From: Vibrio pomeroyi | GTDB lineage: Bacteria > Pseudomonadota > Gammaproteobacteria > Enterobacterales > Vibrionaceae | DNA: 64,000 nt | Direction of reading: 5' to 3' | Assembly: GCA_041879425.1 (NCBI GenBank) | Contig: CP090854.1 | Coordinates: forward strand, 2,294,001 to 2,358,000 | Shown here: piece by piece, positions 17,660-25,944 of the stretch | Numbering within the stretch: the stretch's first letter is position 1 | Layout: each line of letters starts with the position of its first letter | Translations under genes and position numbers: made by a program | Notes under the pieces: generated by a model | What the model saw: the letters and a program-made list of their open reading frames with translations, nothing else | Told to the model about the DNA's origin: nothing | Database searches by the model: none

Positions 17660-20023
17660 TTGGATATTCAGCAAGGCTTTGTACTCACTAGACAAGCAAG
17701 AGATTTTTCAGGGCGCACACAAATCGATTTGTGGCTAAGTACCCCTCAAGGCCCTACTCTGCTGACCATTCAAAATGAAAAGCCTGTATTTTTTGTCGCT
17801 CAATCTGATGTTCAAGCGTGTCAGGCTATTGCGGAAAAAGAAGCAATAGACTGCCAATTTAAGCCTTTAGAACTCGCGACCTTCGAACAAACGCCTCTCG
17901 CAGCTTGTTACACCTCGCTATCAAGAAGTAGCTTTGGCTTAGCGCAAGCCTTCCATAACGAAGAAATCCAAACCTTTGAAAGCGACATTCGACTCGCTGA
18001 CCGATTCTTGATGGAACGCTTTATCAAAGGAAGCATTGAGTTCACAGGCACAGCCGTACAAAAGATTCAGCATCGCAGAGTCTCAAACGCAAAATGCCGC
18101 TCAGGAAACTACTTACCTAGCTTGTCGGTGGTCTCACTGGACATCGAGTGTTCAGAGAAAGGCGTGCTTTACTCCATCGGCTTAGATAGCCCAATGGATA
18201 GCCGAGTGGTCATGGTTGGCGAACCGCAGCAAGCAGGCACTAATATCCAATGGGTTGCCAACGAAAAAGCTCTTCTAGAGGCCATGATTGCTTGGTTCTC
18301 CGAGTTTGACCCTGACATCATCATTGGTTGGAATGTCATTGATTTCGACTTTAGGCTGTTGCACAAACGTTCAGAATGGAATGAAGTGAAGCTCACTATT
18401 GGTCGAGACAATCAACCCAGCTTCTTTCGTAGCTCTGCACAAAACCAACAAGGCTTTATCACGATTCCCGGCCGTGTAGTCTTGGATGGTATCGATATGC
18501 TTAAAACGGCGACCTATCACTTCCGGTCTTGGTCACTGGAGTCGGTATCGCAAGAGCTACTTGGCGAAGGCAAAGACATCCACAATGTTCATGACCGCAT
18601 GGATGAGATCAACCGGATGTTTAAGTTCGATAAGCCTTCACTCGCCAAGTACAACCTTCAAGATTGTGTGTTGGTAAACCGAATCTTCGAACATACTCAC
18701 CTACTCGACTTCGCTATTGAGCGCTCGCGATTGACTGGTGTGGAACTTGATCGTGTTGGCGGTTCTGTTGCTGCTTTTACTAATTTATACCTACCACAGA
18801 TACACAGAGCCGGCTATGTCGCGCCGAACTTAGAGCCAGAGAATTGGATTGCAAGCCCCGGTGGCTACGTGATGGATTCAATTCCTAACCTGTATGACTC
18901 GGTTTTAGTTCTCGATTTTAAGAGCCTGTATCCATCGATCATTCGCTCATTTTTGATTGACCCTATGGGTCTTATTGAAGGGTTGAAGTTGGAACTTGGC
19001 CCAGCCGAAGACCAAGCGGTTGATGGTTTTCGAGGTGGTCAATTCCATCGCTCTAAACACTTCTTACCAGAGATGATCGAGAACTTGTGGGCTGCTCGTG
19101 ATGTAGCAAAGAAGAACAACGAAAAAGCCTTCTCTCAAGCGATTAAGATCATCATGAACTCGTTTTATGGTGTGTTGGGTTCGTCTGGTTGTCGTTTCTT
19201 CGATACTCGCCTAGCCTCATCGATCACCATGCGTGGCCATGAAATCATGAAGCAGACCAAAGTGCTTATCGAGGACAAAGGCTATCAAGTTATCTACGGT
19301 GACACCGATTCAACCTTCGTGTCTCTGAATGGCAGTTATGATCAAAAACAAGCCGACGAGATCGGGAATGAACTTGTCGCTTACATTAACGATTGGTGGA
19401 CGAATCATCTCAAAGAGACCTACAACCTAACCTCGATACTTGAATTGGAATATGAGACTCACTATCGCAAGTTTCTGATGCCAACCATTCGAGGTTCAGA
19501 AACAGGCTCGAAGAAGCGCTATGCCGGTTTAATCAATCAAGGCGACCAAGAGAAGATCATTTTCAAAGGGCTCGAAAGTGCACGAACAGACTGGACACCG
19601 CTGGCACAACAGTTCCAACAAACGCTATATGAAATGGTGTTTCATGACCAAGACCCAACCGACTACGTAAGACAGTTTGTTGATGAGACTTCAGCAGGTA
19701 AACACGATGATTTATTGGTTTATCAGAAGCGTCTGCGTCGTAAACTGCATGAGTACCAGAAGAACATTCCGCCACAAGTTCGCGCCGCAAGATTGGCCGA
19801 CGAGATCAACGCTCAGCTCGGTCGTCCGCTTCAATACCAGAACAAAGGGCGTATTGAATATCTGATTACTCTGAGTGGCCCTGAGCCGAAAGAGTATTTA
19901 AAGAGTGGTATCGATTATCAGCATTACATCGACAAACAGATTAAACCGGTCGCAGAGGCTATTTTGCCCTTCATCGGTTTAGATTTTGAGAGAGTCAGCG
20001 GGCAGCAGTTAGGTCTTTTTTAA
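17660..20023 (+). CDS. polB: DNA polymerase II
   Basis: This family B polymerase with proofreading is used in replication restart and damage bypass. It has 787 residues, as usual. The exonuclease motifs are SLDIECSEKGVLYSIGL, DIIIGWNVIDFDF and YNLQDCVL. The polymerase motifs are VLDFKSLYPSIIRSF and YGDTDSTFV, with KKRYAGL later. The start is a TTG at 17660. A stop codon lies four codons upstream and no in-frame ATG exists before family similarity begins (QQGFVLTRQARD), so a rare start is required, behind a weak AATAGG. Confidence 0.97.
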   Translation: MDIQQGFVLTRQARDFSGRTQIDLWLSTPQGPTLLTIQNEKPVFFVAQSDVQACQAIAEKEAIDCQFKPLELATFEQTPLAACYTSLSRSSFGLAQAFHNEEIQTFESDIRLADRFLMERFIKGSIEFTGTAVQKIQHRRVSNAKCRSGNYLPSLSVVSLDIECSEKGVLYSIGLDSPMDSRVVMVGEPQQAGTNIQWVANEKALLEAMIAWFSEFDPDIIIGWNVIDFDFRLLHKRSEWNEVKLTIGRDNQPSFFRSSAQNQQGFITIPGRVVLDGIDMLKTATYHFRSWSLESVSQELLGEGKDIHNVHDRMDEINRMFKFDKPSLAKYNLQDCVLVNRIFEHTHLLDFAIERSRLTGVELDRVGGSVAAFTNLYLPQIHRAGYVAPNLEPENWIASPGGYVMDSIPNLYDSVLVLDFKSLYPSIIRSFLIDPMGLIEGLKLELGPAEDQAVDGFRGGQFHRSKHFLPEMIENLWAARDVAKKNNEKAFSQAIKIIMNSFYGVLGSSGCRFFDTRLASSITMRGHEIMKQTKVLIEDKGYQVIYGDTDSTFVSLNGSYDQKQADEIGNELVAYINDWWTNHLKETYNLTSILELEYETHYRKFLMPTIRGSETGSKKRYAGLINQGDQEKIIFKGLESARTDWTPLAQQFQQTLYEMVFHDQDPTDYVRQFVDETSAGKHDDLLVYQKRLRRKLHEYQKNIPPQVRAARLADEINAQLGRPLQYQNKGRIEYLITLSGPEPKEYLKSGIDYQHYIDKQIKPVAEAILPFIGLDFERVSGQQLGLF

Positions 20024-20048
20024 GATTCTTGTCGAGGTTTCACCAAAA

Positions 20049-20088
20049 CAAAAAAGCAGAGGAATGTTCAATTCGCTCTGCTTTTTTA
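20049..20088. terminator. Bidirectional terminator between polB and the nucleotidyltransferase gene
   Basis: AAAAAGCAGAG pairs with CTCTGCTTTTT around a 14-base loop, with A and T runs on each side, between two convergent genes. Confidence 0.88.
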
Positions 20089-20108
20089 TATCGATAGATT
20101 ACGAAGCT

Positions 20109-20876
20109 CTATCCGATTCGAAACTCTGTTTTCTGGTACTGCTTAACCAACCACTCTCCAAAGCCATCCAGAATGCCGATAACCGAACGTTTCGGAATCG
20201 CTCTTCCAGAAAGTAAGATGCCCAGTCGTTGAATTTCAACTTCCCTATCAGGGTGATACTTCAAAAACTGTAGACCACATTCCACAGGGTCATCAAACCA
20301 ATACTTATCGCGGTACATCACCAAAGAGTAGCTCGCTCTTAGCAGCTTCTTGGCAATGATCACTTGCGCGGCCACTTGTTGCTCTGGTGTCGTTGCTCGG
20401 GCAATCTTGTTGCGATACACCGCTAACCAGTTTTCCGCATCCATGTTCCAATGCTTGGCAATTTCCCAACTCGTTTCAAAATCACCATAGCAATCAGATA
20501 AGTCTTCACCATGCACACACACAGCCAAATGCTTGAGCATAAAGCCCCATGTGAAGATGTTGTCGAAGTCGACTATCTCGCTCACTAAGGTGGTTTTAAT
20601 CGCGACTTGAGTAACCTGCGGGAAGCTTTTTTGAAAGCGCCATTTAATGGTATTTAATAGCGTGGTTCGCTGATCAGGAAACGGGCGGTGTGTCACCACA
20701 ACCACATCAAGATTTGAGCGACCGACAACGGCTTGCTTGCGAGCGACACTGCCATAAATATAGACACTGTGTAGATTAGAACCTAACCCACCTTTTAAGA
20801 AGGTAATCAGATCGTTAACCACAGGTTGGAATTCAGGTTGAAAAGGCTGTGTTGGGTCAATAACAGGTAGCTGCAT
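20109..20876 (-). CDS. Nucleotidyltransferase-fold protein (aminoglycoside adenylyltransferase-like)
   Basis: This protein of about 255 residues has a Pol-beta-type nucleotidyltransferase N-terminus. It contains VYIYGSVARKQAVVG followed by SNLDVVVVTH, the GS...D-x-D core of the fold (here N-L-D). The rest is helical, like AadA/Spectinomycin-type proteins. It could adenylylate a small molecule, but the first metal-binding Asp is replaced by Asn-Leu-Asp, so activity is uncertain. Start: ATG 20876 was chosen. A TTG at 20891 adds five residues, and neither has a good ribosome site. A resistance role is not supported by context. Confidence 0.7.
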   Translation of the reverse strand: MQLPVIDPTQPFQPEFQPVVNDLITFLKGGLGSNLHSVYIYGSVARKQAVVGRSNLDVVVVTHRPFPDQRTTLLNTIKWRFQKSFPQVTQVAIKTTLVSEIVDFDNIFTWGFMLKHLAVCVHGEDLSDCYGDFETSWEIAKHWNMDAENWLAVYRNKIARATTPEQQVAAQVIIAKKLLRASYSLVMYRDKYWFDDPVECGLQFLKYHPDREVEIQRLGILLSGRAIPKRSVIGILDGFGEWLVKQYQKTEFRIG

Positions 20877-21013
20877 AGGTCGTTTCGGCAAATAAAATCA
20901 TGATTTAACTGTGACTCTATGATCGCTTAGGTGACTTTATGATTCAAGCTATTCCTATTTATAGCATCTCCGAGATATAATCAGCGGATAGACCCAATAA
21001 GGACAAACACAAA

Positions 21014-21583
21014 ATGCCTAGAGCAAGTGAAATTAAAAAAGGTTTTGCTATCACAGTAGAAAGCAAAACAGTGATCGTTAAAGATATCGAAGTAACAACA
21101 CCAGGCGGCCGCGGCGGCCAAAAGATTTACCGCTTCCGTGGTAACGATGTAGCAACTGGCGTTAAAACTGAAGTTCGCCACAAGGCTGACGAAATCGTTG
21201 AAACTATCGACGTAACTAAGCGTGCAGTAATGTTCTCTTACGTTGATGGCAACGAGTACATCTTCATGGATAACGAAGATTACACACAATTCATCTTCAA
21301 CGGTGAAACTATCGAAGACGAACTACTGTTCATCAACGAAGAAACTCAAGGTATGTACGCGATCCTTATCGACGGCAACGCTGCAACGCTTGAGCTACCA
21401 ACATCTGTTGAGTTAGTTATCGAAGAGACTGACCCTTCAATCAAAGGTGCGTCAGCGTCTGCTCGTACTAAGCCTGCTCGTCTTTCTACAGGTCTTACAA
21501 TCCAAGTACCTGAGTACATCGCGACTGGCGACAAAGTAGTAGTAAACACTGCTGAACGTAAATACATGAACCGCGCAAGCTAA
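21014..21583 (+). CDS. efpL: Elongation factor P-like protein (EfpL/YeiP)
   Basis: This 189-residue three-domain EF-P paralogue relieves ribosome stalling at proline-rich and related motifs. It begins MPRASEIKKG and ends with the S1-like domain (STGLTIQVPEYI...GDKVVVNTAERKYMNRA). The loop that carries the modified lysine of EF-P reads TTPGGRGGQK here. R33 stands at the tip, as in YeiP/EfpL, so no EpmA lysylation is expected. This separates it from true EF-P. A small conserved gene (yciU) follows 10 bases later. Confidence 0.95.
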   Translation: MPRASEIKKGFAITVESKTVIVKDIEVTTPGGRGGQKIYRFRGNDVATGVKTEVRHKADEIVETIDVTKRAVMFSYVDGNEYIFMDNEDYTQFIFNGETIEDELLFINEETQGMYAILIDGNAATLELPTSVELVIEETDPSIKGASASARTKPARLSTGLTIQVPEYIATGDKVVVNTAERKYMNRAS

Positions 21584-21593
21584 GATACTTATT

Positions 21594-21923
21594 ATGACCG
21601 AAGCTAACGACCTAATGTCTTATGACGACGCAATTGACACTGCATACGACATCTTCCTAGAGATGGCACCTGACAACCTAGAACCTGCAGACGTGATTCT
21701 TTTCACGGCTCAGTTTGAAGATCGTGGCGCAGCAGAGCTTGTTGAAACTGGCGATGATTGGGTTGAACATGTTGGCTTTGAAGTCGACAAAGAAATCTAC
21801 GCTGAAGTGCGCATTGGTCTTGTGAATGAAGCTGATGACGTTCTAGACGACGTATTTGCTCGCATGCTAATCAGCCGTGATCCAGACCATAAGTTCTGTC
21901 ACATGCTGTGGAAACGCGACTAA
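21594..21923 (+). CDS. yciU: YciU/HI1450 family acidic protein (putative dsDNA mimic)
   Basis: This 109-residue, strongly acidic protein has many Asp/Glu residues and the segments DDAIDTAYDIFLEMAPDNLEPADVILF and HVGFEVDKEIYAEVRIGL. It matches the UPF0263/DUF440 family. The Haemophilus member HI1450 was proposed from its structure to mimic double-stranded DNA and to contact HU. It follows efpL by ten bases and is likely cotranscribed. The physiological role is not established. Confidence 0.92.
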   Translation: MTEANDLMSYDDAIDTAYDIFLEMAPDNLEPADVILFTAQFEDRGAAELVETGDDWVEHVGFEVDKEIYAEVRIGLVNEADDVLDDVFARMLISRDPDHKFCHMLWKRD

Positions 21924-21980
21924 TACCGCTGTTGACGCTCATTTGCATGAGTAAACAAGTATTCATGTACGCGAGTTAAA

Positions 21981-22012
21981 AATTAGCCGAGCCCATTGCT
22001 CGGCTATTTTTA
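21981..22012 (+). terminator. Terminator after yciU
   Basis: TAGCCGAG pairs with CTCGGCTA around a seven-base loop and is followed by TTTT. Confidence 0.88.
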
Positions 22013-22070
22013 TCGCGCTAATTCTCATCGTGACTACCCACTTTCATCATCAACGTTAGATTCACTGATT

Positions 22071-22553
22071 ATGACCAAAGCAAAAACAGACACACAATCG
22101 AAAGGCTATGCCTGCATTGGCCTAGTTAACCCAAAGACGCCTGAAAACGTAGGCTCAGTAATGCGAGCGGCTGGCTGCTACGGTGCCAACTCTGTGTTTT
22201 ACACGGGCACACGCTACGACCACGCGCGAAAATTCCATACCGATACCAAAGAGAAGCATCTAGCACTGCCTCTCATTGGTGTTGAAGATCTGAAAGACAT
22301 TATTCCTGTAGGCTGCGTACCTGTTGCTGTCGATCTTATTGAAGGCGCCAAGCCTCTGCCGGATTACAAGCATCCACCACGCGCGTTTTACATCTTTGGC
22401 CCTGAAGACGGCACGCTGAAGAAAGAGATCACCGACTTCTGTCGTGAGACGATTTACGTCCCAACCAATGGCTGTATGAACCTAGCCGCATCAGTGAACG
22501 TTGTGCTTTACGATCGATTGGCGAAGGGCGATAACTTTTCGAATCATAAGTAA
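22071..22553 (+). CDS. TrmH-family SPOUT RNA methyltransferase
   Basis: This 160-residue protein consists of little more than a SPOUT knot. It has LVNPKTPENVGSVMRAA near residue 20, then IFGPEDGTL, and the C-terminal motif PTNGCMNLAASVNVVLYDRL that binds S-adenosylmethionine. It probably 2'-O-methylates a tRNA or rRNA. The ATG at 22071 is preferred because upstream in-frame codons run back into the yciU terminator. The specific RNA target cannot be read from sequence. No RNA-binding extension is present. Confidence 0.88.
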   Translation: MTKAKTDTQSKGYACIGLVNPKTPENVGSVMRAAGCYGANSVFYTGTRYDHARKFHTDTKEKHLALPLIGVEDLKDIIPVGCVPVAVDLIEGAKPLPDYKHPPRAFYIFGPEDGTLKKEITDFCRETIYVPTNGCMNLAASVNVVLYDRLAKGDNFSNHK

Positions 22554-22560
22554 AAGAAAC

Positions 22561-22588
22561 GAGATACGAGATACGAGATACGAGATAC
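22561..22588. repeat. Short tandem repeat, GAGATAC x4
   Basis: Four perfect head-to-tail copies of GAGATAC start just after the methyltransferase stop, followed by decayed copies (GAATAG, CGAGATAAGAGATGCG) to about 22628. Confidence 0.85.
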
Positions 22589-22708
22589 GAATAGATTATA
22601 GATGCGCCTACACGAGATAAGAGATGCGAAAAGCACGCTGACTGCGTTGATGGCAACATGTTTTCGATACTCGGTTACTCGCATCCTGCTTCTTTTCATT
22701 CTTCAGAT

Positions 22709-22743
22709 GTAAAAAAACCTGCTCTATGAGCAGGTTTTTTTGT
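22709..22743. terminator. Bidirectional terminator between the methyltransferase gene and rluB
   Basis: ACCTGCTC and GAGCAGGT flank a three-base loop, with seven A on one side and seven T on the other, between convergent genes. Confidence 0.94.
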
Positions 22744-22782
22744 ATTCAGTGCTTTCAGCTAATGAAGCGTTAAGTTAAGAAC

Positions 22783-23814
22783 TTACTGACGTGTTCTTGG
22801 CTTAGCTGGTTTAGCCGGACGACCATTGTTCATCTTAGGCTTGCTTTTGTTAGCTTGAGGCTTGCCTTTAGCTGCTGGAGCGCTACGACCTGAATCAGGT
22901 GTTGTAGTGCCGCGAGTCGCTGGCTTCTTACGCTTAGGTTGGTTGCTACGGCCTTTTGGCGCATTTGCGCGCTCTTCGTGACGCTTAACAGCACGACGAA
23001 TTTTCTGGCTACGAGAACGCTCACGCTTACGAGAAGTGTTTGAAGGATCAAGGTCCAACAACGTTTCTTTCTCTGGGTTCAGTTCAACTAGCTGACGTAG
23101 GTAGTTAACTTCTTCAAGATCTAGCTCTTTCCAACCGCCACGAGGCAGTTTCTTATCAAGGTAGATATCACCGTAACGTACACGTTTCAGGCGGCTTACT
23201 GTTGTTTCTTGTGATTCCCAAAGACGACGAACCTCACGGTTACGACCTTCGTTAATCGCTACGTAGAAAGTATGGTTCATACCTTCACCACCAGCGTAAA
23301 CCACGTCTTCGAAACGAGCCATACCATCTTCTAGTTCAACGCCACGCACAAGGTTCTTAACCTTCTGCTCAGTCACTTCACCGAATACACGTACTAGGTA
23401 CTCACGTTCAACCTGACGGCTTGGGTGCATTAAGCGGTTTGCAAGTTCACCATCAGTAGTGAAAAGCAAAAGACCCGATGTGTTTGCATCAAGACGACCA
23501 ACTGAAATCCAACGAGAACCACGGATCTTAGGTAGACGATCGAAAACAGTACGGCGGCCTTCAGGGTCGTGACGAGTACAAAGCTCACCTTCAGGTTTGT
23601 AGTAAGCAAGTACACGACAAACCACTTCTTCTGAAGCTTTGCCTGAAACAGTATGGCCATCGATACGGATCACTGAGTTCTCGTCTTCAAGACGCTCGCC
23701 CAGTTTCGCAACTTGCCCGTTAACACTTACACGGCCAGATTTAATTAAACCTTCTAGTTCACGACGAGAACCGTGACCAGCTCGCGCTAAAACCTTCTGT
23801 AATTTTTCGCTCAT
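22783..23814 (-). CDS. rluB: 23S rRNA pseudouridine 2605 synthase RluB
   Basis: RluB converts U2605 of 23S rRNA to pseudouridine. An S4 domain covers about residues 1-60 ([27 protein letters not shown]). The catalytic domain follows, with the catalytic Asp in [19 protein letters not shown]. The last ~90 residues are a disordered Arg/Lys/Pro-rich tail, which makes the protein 343 residues. Such tails are usual in vibrio and enteric RluB/RluF and probably bind RNA. It belongs to the rnm-yciO-rluB cluster beside trp, as in E. coli. Confidence 0.95.
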   Translation of the reverse strand: MSEKLQKVLARAGHGSRRELEGLIKSGRVSVNGQVAKLGERLEDENSVIRIDGHTVSGKASEEVVCRVLAYYKPEGELCTRHDPEGRRTVFDRLPKIRGSRWISVGRLDANTSGLLLFTTDGELANRLMHPSRQVEREYLVRVFGEVTEQKVKNLVRGVELEDGMARFEDVVYAGGEGMNHTFYVAINEGRNREVRRLWESQETTVSRLKRVRYGDIYLDKKLPRGGWKELDLEEVNYLRQLVELNPEKETLLDLDPSNTSRKRERSRSQKIRRAVKRHEERANAPKGRSNQPKRKKPATRGTTTPDSGRSAPAAKGKPQANKSKPKMNNGRPAKPAKPRTRQ

Positions 23815-23974
23815 TTACTCTTTTCTACCTAATTGTCGTCTTCACAGACGTCGAATGAATTTTTTCGCGACCAAATCGCGGTCGCGTATTATCGCAAAGA
23901 ACCCGCTAAAAAGCACTTGTTATTTGCTATAGCAGGTTCGTTGTATCGTTACAGACTGTTAATCAGTAAAGCGA

Positions 23975-24595
23975 TTATTCAAACGGCGCAGGATCACCAG
24001 CACCACGACGTAGAATCACGGCATCATCGTCACTGAAGTCAATAACGGTCGTTGGTTGCTCGCCCAAGTAGCCACCATTCAAGATGACATCAACGGCGTG
24101 CTCAAGGCTGTCACGAATTTCTTCAGGATCCGATTCGGTTGTCTCGTTACCCGGCAGAATCAGTGACGTCGACATCAATGGCTCGCCCATCGCTTCTAAC
24201 AGGTCTAGCGCGATCTTGTTGTCTGGTACACGAATACCAATGGTTTTACGTTTCGCGTTCATTAAACGCTTTGGCACTTCTTTGGTTGCTTTGAAAATAA
24301 ACGTGTAAGCACCCGGCGTATGCGCTTTAAGCAGACGGAATGCAACGTTATCTACTCGTGCATACAGTGACAGTTCAGACAAGTCACGGCATAGCAGGGT
24401 GAAGTTATGTTTATCGTCGATACGGCGAATTTTACAAATACGTTCAAGTGCTTGTTTGTTCTCAAGCTGACAACCCAGCGCATAACCGGAATCAGTTGGA
24501 TAAACCACAACACCGCCATTGCGGATAATCGCAACCGCTTGGCTGATTAAACGTGCTTGTGGGTTATCTGGGTGTACATAAAAAAACTGGCTCAT
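23975..24595 (-). CDS. yciO: YciO family protein (threonylcarbamoyl-AMP synthase-like)
   Basis: This 206-residue YrdC/Sua5-fold protein has VAIIRNGGVVVYPTDSGYALGC near residues 17-40 and the KRKTIGIRVPDN segment. YciO is a paralogue of TsaC. The family's proposed activity is weak threonylcarbamoyl-AMP synthesis, and its real role is unsettled. It sits between rnm and rluB on the same strand. The 62-base gap to the rnm stop suggests cotranscription with rnm. Confidence 0.9.
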   Translation of the reverse strand: MSQFFYVHPDNPQARLISQAVAIIRNGGVVVYPTDSGYALGCQLENKQALERICKIRRIDDKHNFTLLCRDLSELSLYARVDNVAFRLLKAHTPGAYTFIFKATKEVPKRLMNAKRKTIGIRVPDNKIALDLLEAMGEPLMSTSLILPGNETTESDPEEIRDSLEHAVDVILNGGYLGEQPTTVIDFSDDDAVILRRGAGDPAPFE

Positions 24596-24657
24596 TGTTG
24601 ATCCTCGTTATCGAATCTCTCGACTCTATCATCAGAAGGAGCTGGCTCACCTAAAGA

Positions 24658-25512
24658 CTATTCAGATGGTGAAACCGTTTGAAACTCCCAATCTTTCCAT
24701 ACTTCTTCTACCCCAGAAGGTAGCCAGAGATTACGTCCAAGTTCCATCCACGGAGATGGGTAATGGAAATCGCTGCCTTGGGAGGCTAATAGTTTGTATT
24801 GTATAGCATAATCCGCAAGTGTGCGTCTTTCTTGTTGCGCTTGCTGAGGTTGAGCAACTTCCATCGCGTCCCCTTTTGCTTCAACAAATGCCGCTAACAG
24901 GCGCTTAACCCACTTCGCTGTGAAGCCATATCGCCCCGGGTGAGCCAATACTGCTTGTCCACCAGCCGCATGAATCGCCGTGACAGCATCACTCATTGAA
25001 CACCACGTTGGCGGAACGTAACCTGGGTTATTGCGAGTCAGAAACTTTTTAAATACCTGCTGCATGGTTTTCGCGTAGCCATTGTCGACTAACCACTTAG
25101 CAAAGTGAGCGCGAGTGATAGGCGCATCACCAGCAATCAACTTCACTTCGTCCAACACCCCTTCTCGGGTCGCTTTCTCAAGACGCTGAGCAATGAGCTC
25201 GGCACGCCCGATACGGTGTTGCTTCTGTTGTTCAATCAGTGCTTTCAATTCTGGCGATTCAGGATCAACGTTTAACCCAACAATATGGATATCTTTGTTT
25301 TGCCAAACGGTTGAGATCTCGATGCCATTAATCAACTGAATAGGAAGGTTGTTATCTGCAATGTAGCTACGTGCTTCAGCAAGCCCATCAGTCGTATCAT
25401 GATCTGTAATCGCTAACGCTTCGATGTTAAAGCTTAGCGCTCGGTCAATTAGCTCAGGTGGAGTAAGTCGGCCATCTGAGGCTGTTGTATGACTATGTAG
25501 ATCAATTCTCAT
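24658..25512 (-). CDS. rnm: PHP-domain phosphatase / RNase AM (YciV, TrpH)
   Basis: This 284-residue PHP-domain enzyme has the metal ligands in [33 protein letters not shown] and QGSDFHYP. Work on E. coli YciV shows 5'-3' exoribonuclease activity (RNase AM) that matures rRNA 5' ends; 3',5'-nucleotide phosphatase activity has also been reported. ATG 25512 is chosen because MRIDLHSH is the usual N-terminus; the TTG-started extension runs into the trp promoter region. It is divergent from trp, and its promoter overlaps the trp operator zone. Confidence 0.92.
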   Translation of the reverse strand: MRIDLHSHTTASDGRLTPPELIDRALSFNIEALAITDHDTTDGLAEARSYIADNNLPIQLINGIEISTVWQNKDIHIVGLNVDPESPELKALIEQQKQHRIGRAELIAQRLEKATREGVLDEVKLIAGDAPITRAHFAKWLVDNGYAKTMQQVFKKFLTRNNPGYVPPTWCSMSDAVTAIHAAGGQAVLAHPGRYGFTAKWVKRLLAAFVEAKGDAMEVAQPQQAQQERRTLADYAIQYKLLASQGSDFHYPSPWMELGRNLWLPSGVEEVWKDWEFQTVSPSE

Positions 25513-25564
25513 ATATTCTTTTTCATTGTTTTCAATTTTTATCGTTATATTTGCGTCAACAGAC

Positions 25565-25596
25565 TTGACCCGCAAGCGGAAAACTAGTTAACTAGT
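25565..25596 (+). promoter_or_regulatory. trp promoter with TrpR operator
   Basis: TTGACC (-35, 25565-25570) and TTAACT (-10, 25588-25593) are 17 bases apart. The -10 box lies inside the palindrome ACTAGTTAACTAGT (25583-25596), the core of the E. coli trp operator. TrpR with tryptophan would therefore block RNA polymerase directly. The site is 71 bases upstream of the rnm start, so rnm may also be affected. Confidence 0.94.
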
Positions 25597-25632
25597 ACAC
25601 AAATACGAAGTATCACATTTGATAGGTTCACC

Positions 25633-25758
25633 ATGTTACAAGAATTTAACCAAAACCATAAAGATAAAGTTTTAGAACTTTCTTCAGTAGAAGCAAGTTC
25701 AGAGCTTAATTGGTGGCGCACTTGGACAAGTTCTTGGTGGGCTAACGTGTACTTCTAA
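25633..25758 (+). CDS. trpL: trp operon leader peptide
   Basis: This 41-residue leader peptide is encoded just downstream of the trp promoter. It has five Trp codons in the last third: WW at 27-28, W at 31, and WW at 35-36. It ends NVYF. Ribosome stalling at these codons when charged tRNA-Trp is low would favour an antiterminator. It is longer than the 14-residue E. coli peptide and has more Trp, as expected for vibrios. The attenuator hairpin follows 32 bases after the stop. Confidence 0.95.
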   Translation: MLQEFNQNHKDKVLELSSVEASSELNWWRTWTSSWWANVYF

Positions 25759-25789
25759 TTAAACAGTTTGTTTATAAAAAAGTTATCAC

Positions 25790-25820
25790 TAAGCCCGCTT
25801 TAATAGCGGGCTTTTTAATT
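25790..25820 (+). terminator. trp attenuator
   Basis: AGCCCGCT pairs with AGCGGGCT around a five-base loop, followed by TTTTT. With trpL upstream it is the transcription attenuator of the operon. Competing pairing was not folded in detail. Confidence 0.93.
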
Positions 25821-25944
25821 TGTCGAACATCTCACATTCAACTGACTAACAAATCATCGAATTGACCATATTCTAGATTGGGTGAAAGGTATCTTTATGC
25901 GACTATGTACGGCAGGAAATTTAAAGAATCATAAAGGAGGTCTT

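Noticed and set aside
17480..17660. Possible LexA (SOS) box upstream of polB
   Set aside because: No match close to CTGT-N8-ACAG was found by eye in the spacer.
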